Source of the DNA: Diplocarpon mali
Lineage: Eukaryota; Ascomycota; Leotiomycetes; Helotiales; Drepanopezizaceae
Length of the DNA: 64,000 nucleotides
Reading direction: 5' to 3'
Assembly (NCBI GenBank): GCA_024741835.1
Contig: JAENRP010000060.1
Span: 76,087-140,086, forward strand
This document shows, in pieces, positions 22,843 through 33,007 of this stretch (position 1 is the first letter of the stretch; every line of letters begins with the position of its first letter). Under the pieces are notes generated by a model. That model had not been told where the DNA came from, did no database searches, and worked only from the letters and a program-made list of their open reading frames with translations. A program made the position numbers and the translations under genes.

Positions 22843-24346
22843 ATGTCTCTCGAAAAAATTATCACAATCTCCCCTTCCACCAACAAGCCAATTCTAACCA
22901 GAAGTGGTATTTCTACCTCCGAACTTAGGCTGCTCCCGCAAGTGGCAACCGAAGCATTTTTGAGTTTCCGCAAGACTACTCTCGAAGAGAGGCAAGCAAT
23001 CGTCAAGAAGTCCCTGAAGTTATTGAGAGACAAGCAAGATGAGCTGGCAAAGGAGCTCACAGAGCAAATGGGAAGGCCGATTGCATACACTGCTAAGGAA
23101 GTGATAACTGCGGTCAAGAGAGGAGAATATCTTTTGAAGATCAGTGATGACACATTGAAAGATACGGATGGCGAGGCAGAAAAGGGCTTCAAAAGATTTA
23201 TTCGTAAAGTGCCCGTTGGGCCTGTGCTTATTCTGTTTGCATGGAACGCAAGTCGTCCTCTTAAGCCGCAAGCTCTTTGCTAAACAGCATCACAGTATCC
23301 GTATCTGATCCTCGTAAATTCCCTCATACCGGCTCTACTCGCCGGGAACTCTGTCATCCTAAAACCTTCACCGCAAACTCCCACGATTGTCGAGCACATC
23401 TCCTCTATATTCACAGAAGCCGGCCTCCCTTCGGATGTCATACAATATTTCCACTCCGGTTCTTCCACCACAATCGAAGCAATTGTCAGAAATCCCCAAA
23501 TTGCCTTGGTTTGCTTCACTGGCTCTGTAGCTGGTGGAATATCTGTCCAGAAAGCTGCGGCAGACCGTGTGGTAAACGTCGGCTTGGAGCTTGGTGGCAA
23601 GGATCCCGCATACATTAGATATGATGTTGATGTGGCATGGGCAGCCGAGGAAATCGTCGACGGTGCAATTTTCAACTCGGGTCAAAGCTGCTGCAGTTTA
23701 GAGCGCATCTACGTTGATGAGAAGATCCATGACGTATTTGTCGAAGCTGTTCAGGAGGTTCTTAAGGGATACAAGCTCGGTGATCCTTTCGACAAGGAGA
23801 CTCAGGTCGGGCCTGTGGTCTCCAAGCGCTCAAAGGACGCAATCGAAGCCCATGTTAAGGACGCACTGGATAAGGGTGCAAAAGATTCTACTCCAGAAAA
23901 TGAGTCGTTCACATCACCTCCACCCGATGGCAACTACGTCAAACCGACGCTTCTGACGAACGTCACCCACGATATGGCCGTCATGAACGAAGAAACCTTT
24001 GGCCCTGTTGTTCCGATCATGAAGGTCAAGAGTGATTCGGAGGCTATTAAGTTGATGAACGACAGCGAATTTGGCCTGACTGCATCCATATGGACTAAGG
24101 ATACTGACAAGGGGGCCGAATTAGCCCAGGAGGTTGATGCCGGGACTGTTTTCGTTAATAGATGCGATTACCCAAGCCCGGTCAGATGAAGAACTCTCCT
24201 TTTCATGCTCCACAGGACTGACTCACATGCAGGATTTGGCGTGGACGGGCTGGAAAAATTCTGGAAAGGGCGTTACCTTGAGCAAGTTCGGATTCGATCA
24301 ATTTGTGAAGCTGAAGAGTTTCCACGTCAAGAACTACCCTAAATAG
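22843..24346 (+). CDS. NAD(P)-dependent aldehyde dehydrogenase
   Basis: Oxidises an aldehyde to its acid; substrate not predictable from sequence. Exons 22843-23247, 23296-24180, 24233-24346; 467 residues. Key elements: GPVLILFAWNYPYL (nucleotide-binding and oxyanion Asn), CFTGSVAGG, catalytic general base E233 in LELGGKDPAY, nucleophile C267 in NSGQSCCS, and EETFGPVVP. Intron 1 (23248-23295, 48 bp) begins GCAAGT and ends TCACAG: a GC-AG intron, required to join FAWN to YPYL. Intron 2 is GT-AG and joins DYPSP to DLAWTGWKNSGKG. The short length (no long N-terminal extension) resembles succinate-semialdehyde or small fungal ALDHs; assignment beyond the superfamily is not safe. Divergent from ESF2. 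Confidence 0.93.
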
Positions 24347-26802
24347 ACGGACATATTGGCCGATCTCTCTGGCCATCCTAGATACATCACACTCAGTAGT
24401 ACCGGGGTTTCGGACACACACGAATTGGCATTGGCAACATAGATATGGCCAATGAAGAATGGAGTTATTTTCGTACTGTCACCTGTTCGGAATTTGGAGC
24501 CTCGACACCACATGTGGCTTTGAGCTTGACAACTAAAGAAATTCAAATGATTAGGATCGCCATTTTAGACGTCGTTCAAATATCTCGGTTGCACGAAGGG
24601 ATACGGAGAATACTCCTTGTCCGCTTAACACGCCCCTTACCTACTCGATTGGCTCACCACCCCCTATGCTTAGACAAAAGGAGGCCTCTGGAATTTGTTG
24701 TACAATATAATTACATTCTTCGTCCTTTCAGTCCCGTCCGCCGGTATCTAAACTCCCTTGAAGCCAAGTTGGTAGATGTCATGGCACCTTCAATTCCTCA
24801 GCCGCTTCATGAGGATTACCACCTGTGCATATAATGACGGCACAACAGGCAGGTAAGTCATCTTCCAGTCTCATATACGTACGATGGCGCAGGAATTATT
24901 TCACATAGTGAGAGCTTCAGCATTCCATGTTTCAAGGAGCCCACCGTGTCCGTTGCTCCGTAACGTTTAAGAATGGCAGCTCTAGCGCCATGATTTCTTC
25001 ATATTGTTTCACAGACTCATACTAATTTCGCGGTCTTGATATCTACGCGTTGCCCCTCGCAGCTGAGATCTCACTCACATACCGGTATTCAACACGCAAG
25101 TATATAGGTCCGAGCATCCCTATGTAGCAAGAGTGATGCTGCTCCAGGGTGGTCTGCAAATCTGCAATTGAATCCTTCCTGGTGGCTTCTTTATTCTGTC
25201 TTTCCCTCTTCGCATGTTTGCCATTCGGTCTTTCGTTTTATCAGCCAGTGCCTCTGATTTTCTACTTGATTCCAGTCGTTTCATTACTGCCCAGGACTTT
25301 CTCAACTCTAATATCATATCGCTCCCACGACCACGCGCCCATACGTTTGGAAGACTCTCACCGGTAAAACTCTTCCACCCAATGAAGCTACTCTCAGAAA
25401 TCCACATATTCTTGTCCAACATCAGCAACAAATGTCTCAAAGTACTCTCTCTAAAGCCACCGCCACCCACAAAACATGTCAGGATCGTACGCCTCCAGTG
25501 CGCCGCTTATATCTCCAAGCTAACAACACGTCAGAGCCCACCATTCAACCTCACAGAAGGCCCAGCAATCCATTTTCCTGGCTACAGTGAAGATGAGTAA
25601 GCGTTGCCTCAATCATATACCCTGTTCTTAGATTCCGAGTCCTGACCTAGCACAGCATCTCACTCATGCGCGAAAAAGCCCTCGCCTCGACAGCTGTAGT
25701 GGAAGAAGGCCGGTTCGAACTTTGTACAGGACGGGTGGTGCCCAGATCACGAAGTGGCTCTTCCAGCTGTGGCTTTGGGGAACAGGTTGCGTATCATGCT
25801 CGGAGGGCTAGCAACGGTTGTCTATATTGAGGGGAACAGGCAGAGGGGTAGAAAGATTGGATAGTCAAAAATACCTTGGTGAATGGATTTCAATATTATC
25901 AGGTAGAGGTTGCGGCCACTGCGCCCTTCCATTTTGGGGTCAATTGGATGTTGTTCTTACCAACCATTTGAATGTTAAGATCCTAGTGCATTTGAACCCA
26001 GGGCAATCGAGGACTTGATCAACACAAAACCAGGACCTTCAGCAATGTCCCAAATTGACCCAACTGTAGAGCGACTCTGTTATGTTCTGGGCCCGAAGCA
26101 ATATTAGGAATGAGAGCTCCCACTAAAGCTCCGAAAGAATCTCCAATGTCTCAATGGGGACAGGCAACAACCAGGGTATCTTTAGCGCTTGGTGACATCA
26201 AGTAGTTCATGGTCCGACAACGCGTTGACACCACCACCCTCTACGATCGATTCCGTAATAAACAACATGGCGTCGGTCAATTGCGTCCTCCGAAGTATGG
26301 TCATTGAAGGCTTCTAGTTACCACCCGGGTCGATCCTAACGCATCCACGGCAAAATTACTACGCCAGTCCTGCAGAGGGTCTTGAAGGCCTGCGCTGTAT
26401 CTCCATGCGTGATGATCGTCGAGCAAGTCCCAGGATACAGGGGTTTATTTCATCAACAGCGGTCCCGACCTTCCCCGTGAACTTTGGATGATGGTGGCAA
26501 GGAATTGATGCGACGATGGCAGCTGTGCGAATCACAGCATACACTCTCCACAGGTACCGCTCACAGGTCAGAGGGCTGGAGCCACCGACGAGAAGTTCCA
26601 GCAGGCTACGGATTTCCTAGCACTTTGTCCAGCTTGAACCGTGAGATCATTCACTCCAGCTTGAAAGTACCATCTTGGCGAGAAGACCAGAATCTGCATG
26701 GATTCGTCTTTTCTCTAGCTCCTTATCTTCAACCGAACGCTTAAGTTTCGCGCGAAATCCCCATTTGAAATCGGGATCTCGCCTGGGCGTGCAGTTCTCC
26801 GA
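24347..26802. other. Gene-poor spacer with possible exon remnants
   Basis: 2.45 kb. A plus-strand pair of segments around 25495-25602 and 25656-25790 joins cleanly over a GTAAGC...GCACAG intron to read NLTEGPAIHFPGYSED-DISLMREKALASTAVVEEGRFE and then CTGRVVPRSRSG, which looks like real protein sequence, but no start, no family and no good continuation were found. Probably an eroded or incomplete gene. The rest shows nothing. Confidence 0.3.
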
Positions 26803-28347
26803 TTAATCATCGTCAATGTGTTCCAAGAAATCGCCCAAGTAGGTTGGCTGCTGGAGTTCTGGCTCTTGGCAGAGCACAGAATTAATTCTGCTGTTGTCTG
26901 CTCCATCTAGCATTTTGCCTACATCCAGCAGATCTAATGCTGCGGCTTCCATAACTTCTGAAGCCTCGCGGTCGTACTTACTTCTCGATTGCTTTAGGGC
27001 GATATCTCCAGCATCTAAAAGAGCATTGGTTGTGTTGTACTTGGTCTCGAGACAAGTACCACAGTTCACATGCTCCAGAATATCGGACTTGGTGATGCTA
27101 CGAATCTTCCTAGCAATAGCTTTCAAGCCACGGCCAGAGGAGATGTTGCTTAATAAGTCGTCCATCACCATGCAGAAAGCAGGAGGCCCAGGAGCTTTCA
27201 TTACTCTCAACGGACTCACCCAATCCAAACCATGTACCTCCCTCCCAGGCGATCAGCGGTTGGTGTCTGAGGCTTTCTACCTTACTCGGGAAGAATTCCT
27301 CGTCATGGACAAGTTTCGCAGCGGCCATCAACATTTTCTGTGAAATTTCCATCAAATACCTGAGTATGGTCGATCGAAAGGTACCCCTCCAAATCAAATC
27401 AGATGCGATACAGCGAGATGCTTATGTAAGTCACTGCAATTGCGATCTCTATAAAGACATGCAACGCGATGATTCTTGTTTGTGGGTGAGGTGACCAGCG
27501 CAGGTGAGGAAATACAAATGTGGCGAGGCAAGATATGATCATCCTTCACGATTGACAGCCCACTCTGTCTCGTGCTTTCCAGGCCCTGCTTTAGATTTTT
27601 GAACGAGCGCGTAATCAAGATAGGAACTCGGTCGATGTTTTCATAGATGCCGCCTTCACACCAGAGAATGGTTTCGCTAGTTTCTGTGCAGGCCGATAAC
27701 TCGAAGTCGGGCTGGGTGTGGCGGTTGAGTTGACTTCCCATTGCTATGATCTTGAGAGCTTGGTGACGCTTGTTGAGGTCCAGGCGCAATTTGAATATAT
27801 TGTCGTTAAATTCCTACCTGATCGATCTGTCTCAACTTGGCTTCCTTTTGCTGCCCCTGATGCTGTCCCTGTTTTTCGCAAGCCCATCGCCGCTGCAAGC
27901 CCTGTTCCTCGATAATCTGTAGTTGTTTCGTTTCCTGCTCCCCATGCTGGATCATGGCCTACTCTACCTGCGCTGTTATCCTCTGCACCTCTAAACTCTC
28001 CTAATCTAGTTGCTCCTATTCAAGGCGTACCAGTCGGGCTTTTCATCCCGGTATCGAACCAAGATTGCGTCCAGTCTTTCCTCCTGCCTCTTGAGTCGTT
28101 TTCGTTAGGCGGCCAGATTTTGCTCGCGTGCTTTTGCTCTCTTCCGGCCCTCCTGTTGGTGCAGTATAGTCCATTGAGCCTGAGGGTCCATCATCGACCG
28201 CGGTACTATTTGAACATGCTTTTCTTGACTCCTGAGCATAGTACTGTGATCTGGTTCAAGTGCCTTCGCGTTCTTTTGTTCGAGTGAAGCGGATTGCTCT
28301 GAATAGGAGCCAGACGTCTGTGGATCCATGCGCTGCCCCATTTGCAA
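26803..28347 (-). pseudogene. Decayed protein-coding gene of unknown family
   Basis: Several minus-strand frames look like exons of one former gene: 28347-28105 (Gln/Glu-rich, ...GRKRAKAREQNLAA then TAA), the same frame continuing RKRLKRQEERLDAILVRYRD with a second stop at about 28012, a coiled-coil stretch in another frame (about 27955-27823), then 27789-27394, 27397-27110 and 27228-26803. The TAA in the middle of an otherwise continuous basic coiled coil (CAA to TAA type change) argues for inactivation. The last frame (ending LGDFLEHIDDD, with CGTCLETKYN) has the composition of a real C-terminus. I recognise no domain. It could instead be a live multi-exon gene that I cannot assemble. Confidence 0.35.
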
Positions 28348-28873
28348 ATGCAGCTCTTTATTTTGAGTAATTTCATCACGCCCGCACTTTTATCGAGTGC
28401 TCCGTTTGTCCTTGGCGAGTGAGAAGACCAAGATTGAGTTGATCCCAGTATCGAAAAATTACTACAATGTGGCTCAAATTCGTGGTGACTAGATTGGTTT
28501 GGTCTATGGGTCAGGAACTTTCGATGATTGACGAACTGGCCAGGCGAGTCGAAATCTCGAGTTGGAAGATGTTGGCCGTAATTCCATTGTGATACTTGCC
28601 GGAAATTGTCCAGCGGGGAGAGGCAACGCAATTTGGCCGCACGCGCAAGTGGGGCAGTATAAATGTCACTTTTTGTACAGAATATGGCTTCTTGGGTGTT
28701 CAAGACGATTCCTGGAATACAATGTGATTGTGTAACGGATGGCCTACAGAAAAGCAAATGAACTTTGCGGGCGGTAGCTTCGTTCGGTTGTCGGCCAGCT
28801 CCAGAGTTCACGGGAAACTGTCGTAGACTAGAGTAGGGTTCTTGGGCTTCGATTTCTTCACTGGTCGATCGAC
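28348..28873. other. Spacer between decayed gene and DBP7
   Basis: About 525 bp. A minus-strand frame crossing this region (28811-28206) has no recognisable features. Presumed to include the DBP7 3' UTR. Confidence 0.35.
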
Positions 28874-31534
28874 TCAGCCTATATTGAACTCGCTCGCTAC
28901 AGACATATGCTCCTTTATCTTCTTCTTCATCCTCTTGGCGGCATCATTGCGATCAATTGTCGGCAGGTCCCGATCCAGCTTCCTCTGTTTCCGTACCCGC
29001 TCACCTTCAGGGGCCTTGTCTTCTACCTCTCCTCTCTTCGCTTTTCTTGCAGCTACACTTCTGTCCGCTTTGGTCATCTTTGCAGGCCTCAGGCCAGGTA
29101 CTTTGATGCTTCCAGGCTTATCCCGTAAAGCGAATGCTTTGGCCAAATGCCCCAAATGTAGTGACTGCATATTGAATATTTTGCGCTCGCTAGCGACGTG
29201 CGTGGCATAGGCACGAATGTGACTCTGGTACCCACGACGTGCCATCTCGAGATACTTCGGGGAGTCCTGCACCCAACGTTCGGCGTCCAGTTGCCATTCT
29301 GTAGCACGTTCTTCCCATTCAAACCCAGTTCCTCCGAATCCTTTCAGGAGTAGATCTTTGTGAGTATTGTGGGTGAGCGACTTCGTACCGTCTCGATATC
29401 CGGATGCGAGGACTGAGACGTACTCTTCCTCTTCGCCTGGCATCAGGAAAATGAGCGCACGTCCATCTTTGCCTGCTCTGGCAGTTCTTCCAACGCGGTG
29501 TAGATGGTCGTCTGCGCTGAAAGGAGGATCGTACTCGATGACATAGTCGACATTTGGTAAATCTAGACCTCGAGAAGCGACATCGGTACAGAACAAAACG
29601 CAAGGCTCTGCAGATTGAGTGAATGCTTTGAGCGTTGCCGTACGGATGTTTTGGGCAAGAGAGCCGTGCAGTTTGTGCAGAACGACAAAGTTCACTTTGC
29701 TAGAGAACGCAGTGCCGAGAGCAATGGTGTCTTTCGTCATCTCGTTCTTGGGGATCATTGGGGGCTCAACTGCCGACTCTCCATCTTCAGGTGATACTCC
29801 TAGGGAACGGCTAAAGAGAGAGAAATGGAAGTCGACTGAATCTGCACATGAAATGAACACGATCGCCTTCATAACTGAGCCTCGCCGAGCAAATGCACGC
29901 TTCAAAATGGCGACCAAGGTGACCAGTCGAAGTTTCGCTGGAACAATGGCGTAGGCCTGCTTGAGTTGCGCTGGTGCTGAGAACTTCACTTCCTTGGCTT
30001 CGGCCCCGCCTGTCTTGTCTTTCGCAGCGTCTTCTTCGAATTCGGCCTGGATGTGTACCGCATCCTTCAGACTGATTTCTCCCAGCCTTTGAACATTCAT
30101 CTTCATAGTTGCTGAACAGAGGACTGTGATTCTTCGCTTGGGTAGCTTGGCGAGATCGAGCGTGTTCCTCTTGTCCACGACCAAGGACCTCTTCCCGATC
30201 TTCTCCACGATCTCCTTGATCTCCTCTTCGAACCCCAATTCCATCAGACGATCCCCCTCGTCCAATACTAGCCATCTTACAGTGCTGACGCTCAAAACTT
30301 CGGTATTATCTAAATGATCTGCTAGTCTCCCTGGCGTTGCGATCAAGATGTTCACGCCTTTCCGTAGCCGAGCCTTTTCGGATTGTTTGCTCTCACCTCC
30401 AACGACAGTTGTGCTAACAATCCACGGAGCACATCTCAGAATCTTCTCCAGCACGGTTGCGATTTGTTTGCACAACTCACGGGTTGGCGCAAGAACAACA
30501 GCGAAGAGACCAGAATCTCTGTGTACCTGTGCATCCTTGCTACTCATACCTAGGATCCGCTCAACAATAGGTAGAAGGTAGGCCAGTGTCTTTCCGGACC
30601 CAGTTTCTGCTTGTATGAAGGCATCGCTATCGTCCTTAATCATCTGTGTAACCGCTGCCTTTTGGATTGCTGTTGGTGCTTTCATATCCATTTTTGTTGA
30701 AAGATGAACTGCCAATCGTCTCGATAAGCCCAGGGCTGTAAAGGTAGCCATTTCTTCTGTTAGTGGCGCATTTGAAGGTTTTGCTGATTCAGTCTCTTCC
30801 CCGGGTTCCTCGAATTTGTTCTTCGAGGATGGATTGAATGAAAACAAGGAAGAAACGTGTTGCTTTGGCTTCCCACTTCCGGGCTGGGCCTTTGCAGGTA
30901 CGAATGCTGGGCGCGGCTCGTCATCAACGAATTTTGTCGTCTTCTTCATTCCGACCTTGATACTGCCTGGTGGAAGTTTCCCGGACACAAACGCAGGCCT
31001 CCTCTCTGCTTGATCCACAGTTTCTCTATCCTGCCCGGCATTTATACTCCCTGGCGGCAGCTTCCCAGCAACAGAAGCAGGCCTTAATTCTTCCTGTAAA
31101 GATGTAGACCTCTTCGGCACGGTACTTATGCTACCCGGCGGCAGTTTTCCAGCAACAAAAGACATTCTCTTGTCACCTTGAGAAACAGTTCCACCCCTCT
31201 CGCCATCTTCTGTGGTTGTAGGAAGAACTCTGCCAGACCTACGCCCAACACTGTTCGCATTGTTCGACATTCGGCCGAACTCGTGCTCAACCCGTTGTCT
31301 CTTCGGTGGTCTTGGTGCTGATCCAGGGCCAATGTATTCCTCCGTAGCAACGTCATGTCTCTTCTCCTTGAATAGCTCTCTGTCAAAAGGATGCGTTGAT
31401 CGCGCAAATGCCCTTTTCTGCGTAATCTTCTTCGCTACCAATCGGTCTTTCCAACTCCCTCCTTGGAAGCGTTGCTTAGGAATCAAAGGCGTATCTCCAA
31501 GTTCAAAATTCATGATCATGCCATCGTCTGCCAT
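28874..31534 (-). CDS. DBP7: ATP-dependent RNA helicase Dbp7
   Basis: Nucleolar DEAD-box helicase for 60S ribosomal subunit assembly. Single exon, 886 residues. The start matches the family (NFELGDTPLIPKQRFQGGSW, KDRLVAKK). Helicase motifs: Q-motif region FTALGLSRRL (265-274), Walker A AETGSGKT (309-316), PTRELCKQI, TPGRLADHL, DEGD in place of DEAD (425-428, usual in Dbp7), SAT (474-476), and HRVGRTARAG (679-688). A basic C-terminus rich in Lys/Arg follows. Unusual: residues ~127-221 hold four copies of a 28-residue repeat headed by V(A/S)GKLPPGSI (at 127, 155, 183 and a degenerate VPAKAQPGSG at 212). Shares a 318-bp divergent spacer with PAN6. Confidence 0.95.
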   Translation of the reverse strand: MADDGMIMNFELGDTPLIPKQRFQGGSWKDRLVAKKITQKRAFARSTHPFDRELFKEKRHDVATEEYIGPGSAPRPPKRQRVEHEFGRMSNNANSVGRRSGRVLPTTTEDGERGGTVSQGDKRMSFVAGKLPPGSISTVPKRSTSLQEELRPASVAGKLPPGSINAGQDRETVDQAERRPAFVSGKLPPGSIKVGMKKTTKFVDDEPRPAFVPAKAQPGSGKPKQHVSSLFSFNPSSKNKFEEPGEETESAKPSNAPLTEEMATFTALGLSRRLAVHLSTKMDMKAPTAIQKAAVTQMIKDDSDAFIQAETGSGKTLAYLLPIVERILGMSSKDAQVHRDSGLFAVVLAPTRELCKQIATVLEKILRCAPWIVSTTVVGGESKQSEKARLRKGVNILIATPGRLADHLDNTEVLSVSTVRWLVLDEGDRLMELGFEEEIKEIVEKIGKRSLVVDKRNTLDLAKLPKRRITVLCSATMKMNVQRLGEISLKDAVHIQAEFEEDAAKDKTGGAEAKEVKFSAPAQLKQAYAIVPAKLRLVTLVAILKRAFARRGSVMKAIVFISCADSVDFHFSLFSRSLGVSPEDGESAVEPPMIPKNEMTKDTIALGTAFSSKVNFVVLHKLHGSLAQNIRTATLKAFTQSAEPCVLFCTDVASRGLDLPNVDYVIEYDPPFSADDHLHRVGRTARAGKDGRALIFLMPGEEEEYVSVLASGYRDGTKSLTHNTHKDLLLKGFGGTGFEWEERATEWQLDAERWVQDSPKYLEMARRGYQSHIRAYATHVASERKIFNMQSLHLGHLAKAFALRDKPGSIKVPGLRPAKMTKADRSVAARKAKRGEVEDKAPEGERVRKQRKLDRDLPTIDRNDAAKRMKKKIKEHMSVASEFNIG

Positions 31535-31852
31535 TTTTGCTTGGAATTTGGAGGATGTGTTGAGCGTTTTCTGGTGTTGGCTATCAAGAAAAAAAATCGA
31601 TAAGCTCGGCAGGGACCATGAAGTCCCCGCGCTCGGGAGGTCTAACCGACTTTGAGACTAGCGATCGTAGCTGCAAGGGCTCGTACCGACGGGAGCGTCT
31701 ACTGAAGTTGACAACATCTCAGGCTTCAAAATACGCAGCAGATTGCAGCACAGATGCACTTCTTTCGAAGAAATGGTCCGTCAGTGTGCTGTAAGCATAT
31801 TTGAGCCATAAAAATACTCACTCCAGTTATTACCGCCAAGGAAACCGCAGAG
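31535..31852. promoter_or_regulatory. Bidirectional spacer DBP7 / PAN6
   Basis: 318 bp between two divergent start codons, so both promoters are compressed here. No recognised operator seen. Confidence 0.45.
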
Positions 31853-33007
31853 ATGGTATCTTCAACTGCTAGGCGATTGGCACCTCTCTTTGAGCAAAAG
31901 CTAGCGGCTAAGAAATTCCTCTCCCAGACCTCGCGGGCTTTTTCAACGTCCGGGAATATGCAAGCACAAAGCAGAGACCAGGTTATACCAAACACGTCTA
32001 TTAAGGTATTTCGCGAAATTCCTGTCCTTCGAAAATGGCGTTCCAAACAGCTACACGATTACCGATCAGTTGGTCTCGTACCCACGATGGGAGCTCTGCA
32101 TGAGGGTCATCTGTCACTCATACGGCTTGCCGCCAGAGAGAATTCTTCGGTGGTAGTCAGCATTTACGTCAACCCTACCCAGTTCGGCGAACATGAAGAC
32201 TTGGACAGCTATCCCAAGACTTGGACCAAGGACGTTGAAATGTTGAGGGACTTGGATATGGAGTTGGCTGCGGATGGTAGCAACTTGGGGAAGATTGCTG
32301 CGGTGTTTGCGCCAACCACGGAGGAGATGTATCCAAGCGGCCCGCCGAGCCAGGCGATCAATGGGAAAGGGAGCTTCATTACGATCACACCTGTCGGGGA
32401 AGTGCTGGAGGGCGCTAGCCGACCTACATTCTTCCGAGGGGTAGCTACAGTTTGCATGAAGCTATTTAACATAGTCACGCCCGAGAAGGTGTATTTTGGA
32501 CAAAAGGATGTACAGCAGACAGTGGTGGTCAAACAGATGGTCAAGGAATTCCAGATGGGTACGCAGGTCATTGTTGGAGATACCATGAGAGAGCCTGATG
32601 GACTGGCCATGAGCTCGAGGAATGTATACCTTGGCGCGAGAAGAAGGAAATTCGGAACAGTGCTGTTGAAAACATTGAGGGTTGCCGAGGCAGTATACCT
32701 TCGTGGCGGTCGTACCAGAGACGAAATCCTGGGACCGGCGAAGGAATTGTCAGAGGTGCTTTTAAAGGGGCAACTCGAGCTAAAAGCCGAGGAACGAGTC
32801 AGATTTGAGGTTGACTACATCTCGTTAGCCGATCCAGACACCATGCATGAGCTAGAACACGTCGATGAAGCCAAAGGAGCTATTCTCAGCGGAGCCGTGA
32901 GGATGCTTCCTGTCGAGGCACCACAGGCTGGAGAGGATCTCGGATTGGCTGATGGCCCGCCTGTGAGGTTGATTGACAATATCATCCTCAAGCCTTTGAA
33001 AGCATAG
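31853..33007 (+). CDS. PAN6: Pantothenate synthetase (pantoate-beta-alanine ligase)
   Basis: ATP-dependent ligation of pantoate and beta-alanine to make vitamin B5, the precursor of CoA. Single exon, 384 residues. Nucleotidyltransferase motifs: VPTMGALHEGHLSLIR with HEGH at 83-86, SIYVNPTQF, VYFGQKDVQQ (GQKD 216-219), and MSSRN (253-257). Residues 1-35 (VSSTARRLAPLFEQKLAAKK, then FLSQTSRAFSTSG) look like a mitochondrial presequence: Arg/Ser-rich, amphipathic, one acidic residue. An internal Met at 36 (MQAQSRDQV) would start a cytosolic form of normal length. No other gene of the pathway is nearby. Confidence 0.95.
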   Translation: MVSSTARRLAPLFEQKLAAKKFLSQTSRAFSTSGNMQAQSRDQVIPNTSIKVFREIPVLRKWRSKQLHDYRSVGLVPTMGALHEGHLSLIRLAARENSSVVVSIYVNPTQFGEHEDLDSYPKTWTKDVEMLRDLDMELAADGSNLGKIAAVFAPTTEEMYPSGPPSQAINGKGSFITITPVGEVLEGASRPTFFRGVATVCMKLFNIVTPEKVYFGQKDVQQTVVVKQMVKEFQMGTQVIVGDTMREPDGLAMSSRNVYLGARRRKFGTVLLKTLRVAEAVYLRGGRTRDEILGPAKELSEVLLKGQLELKAEERVRFEVDYISLADPDTMHELEHVDEAKGAILSGAVRMLPVEAPQAGEDLGLADGPPVRLIDNIILKPLKA

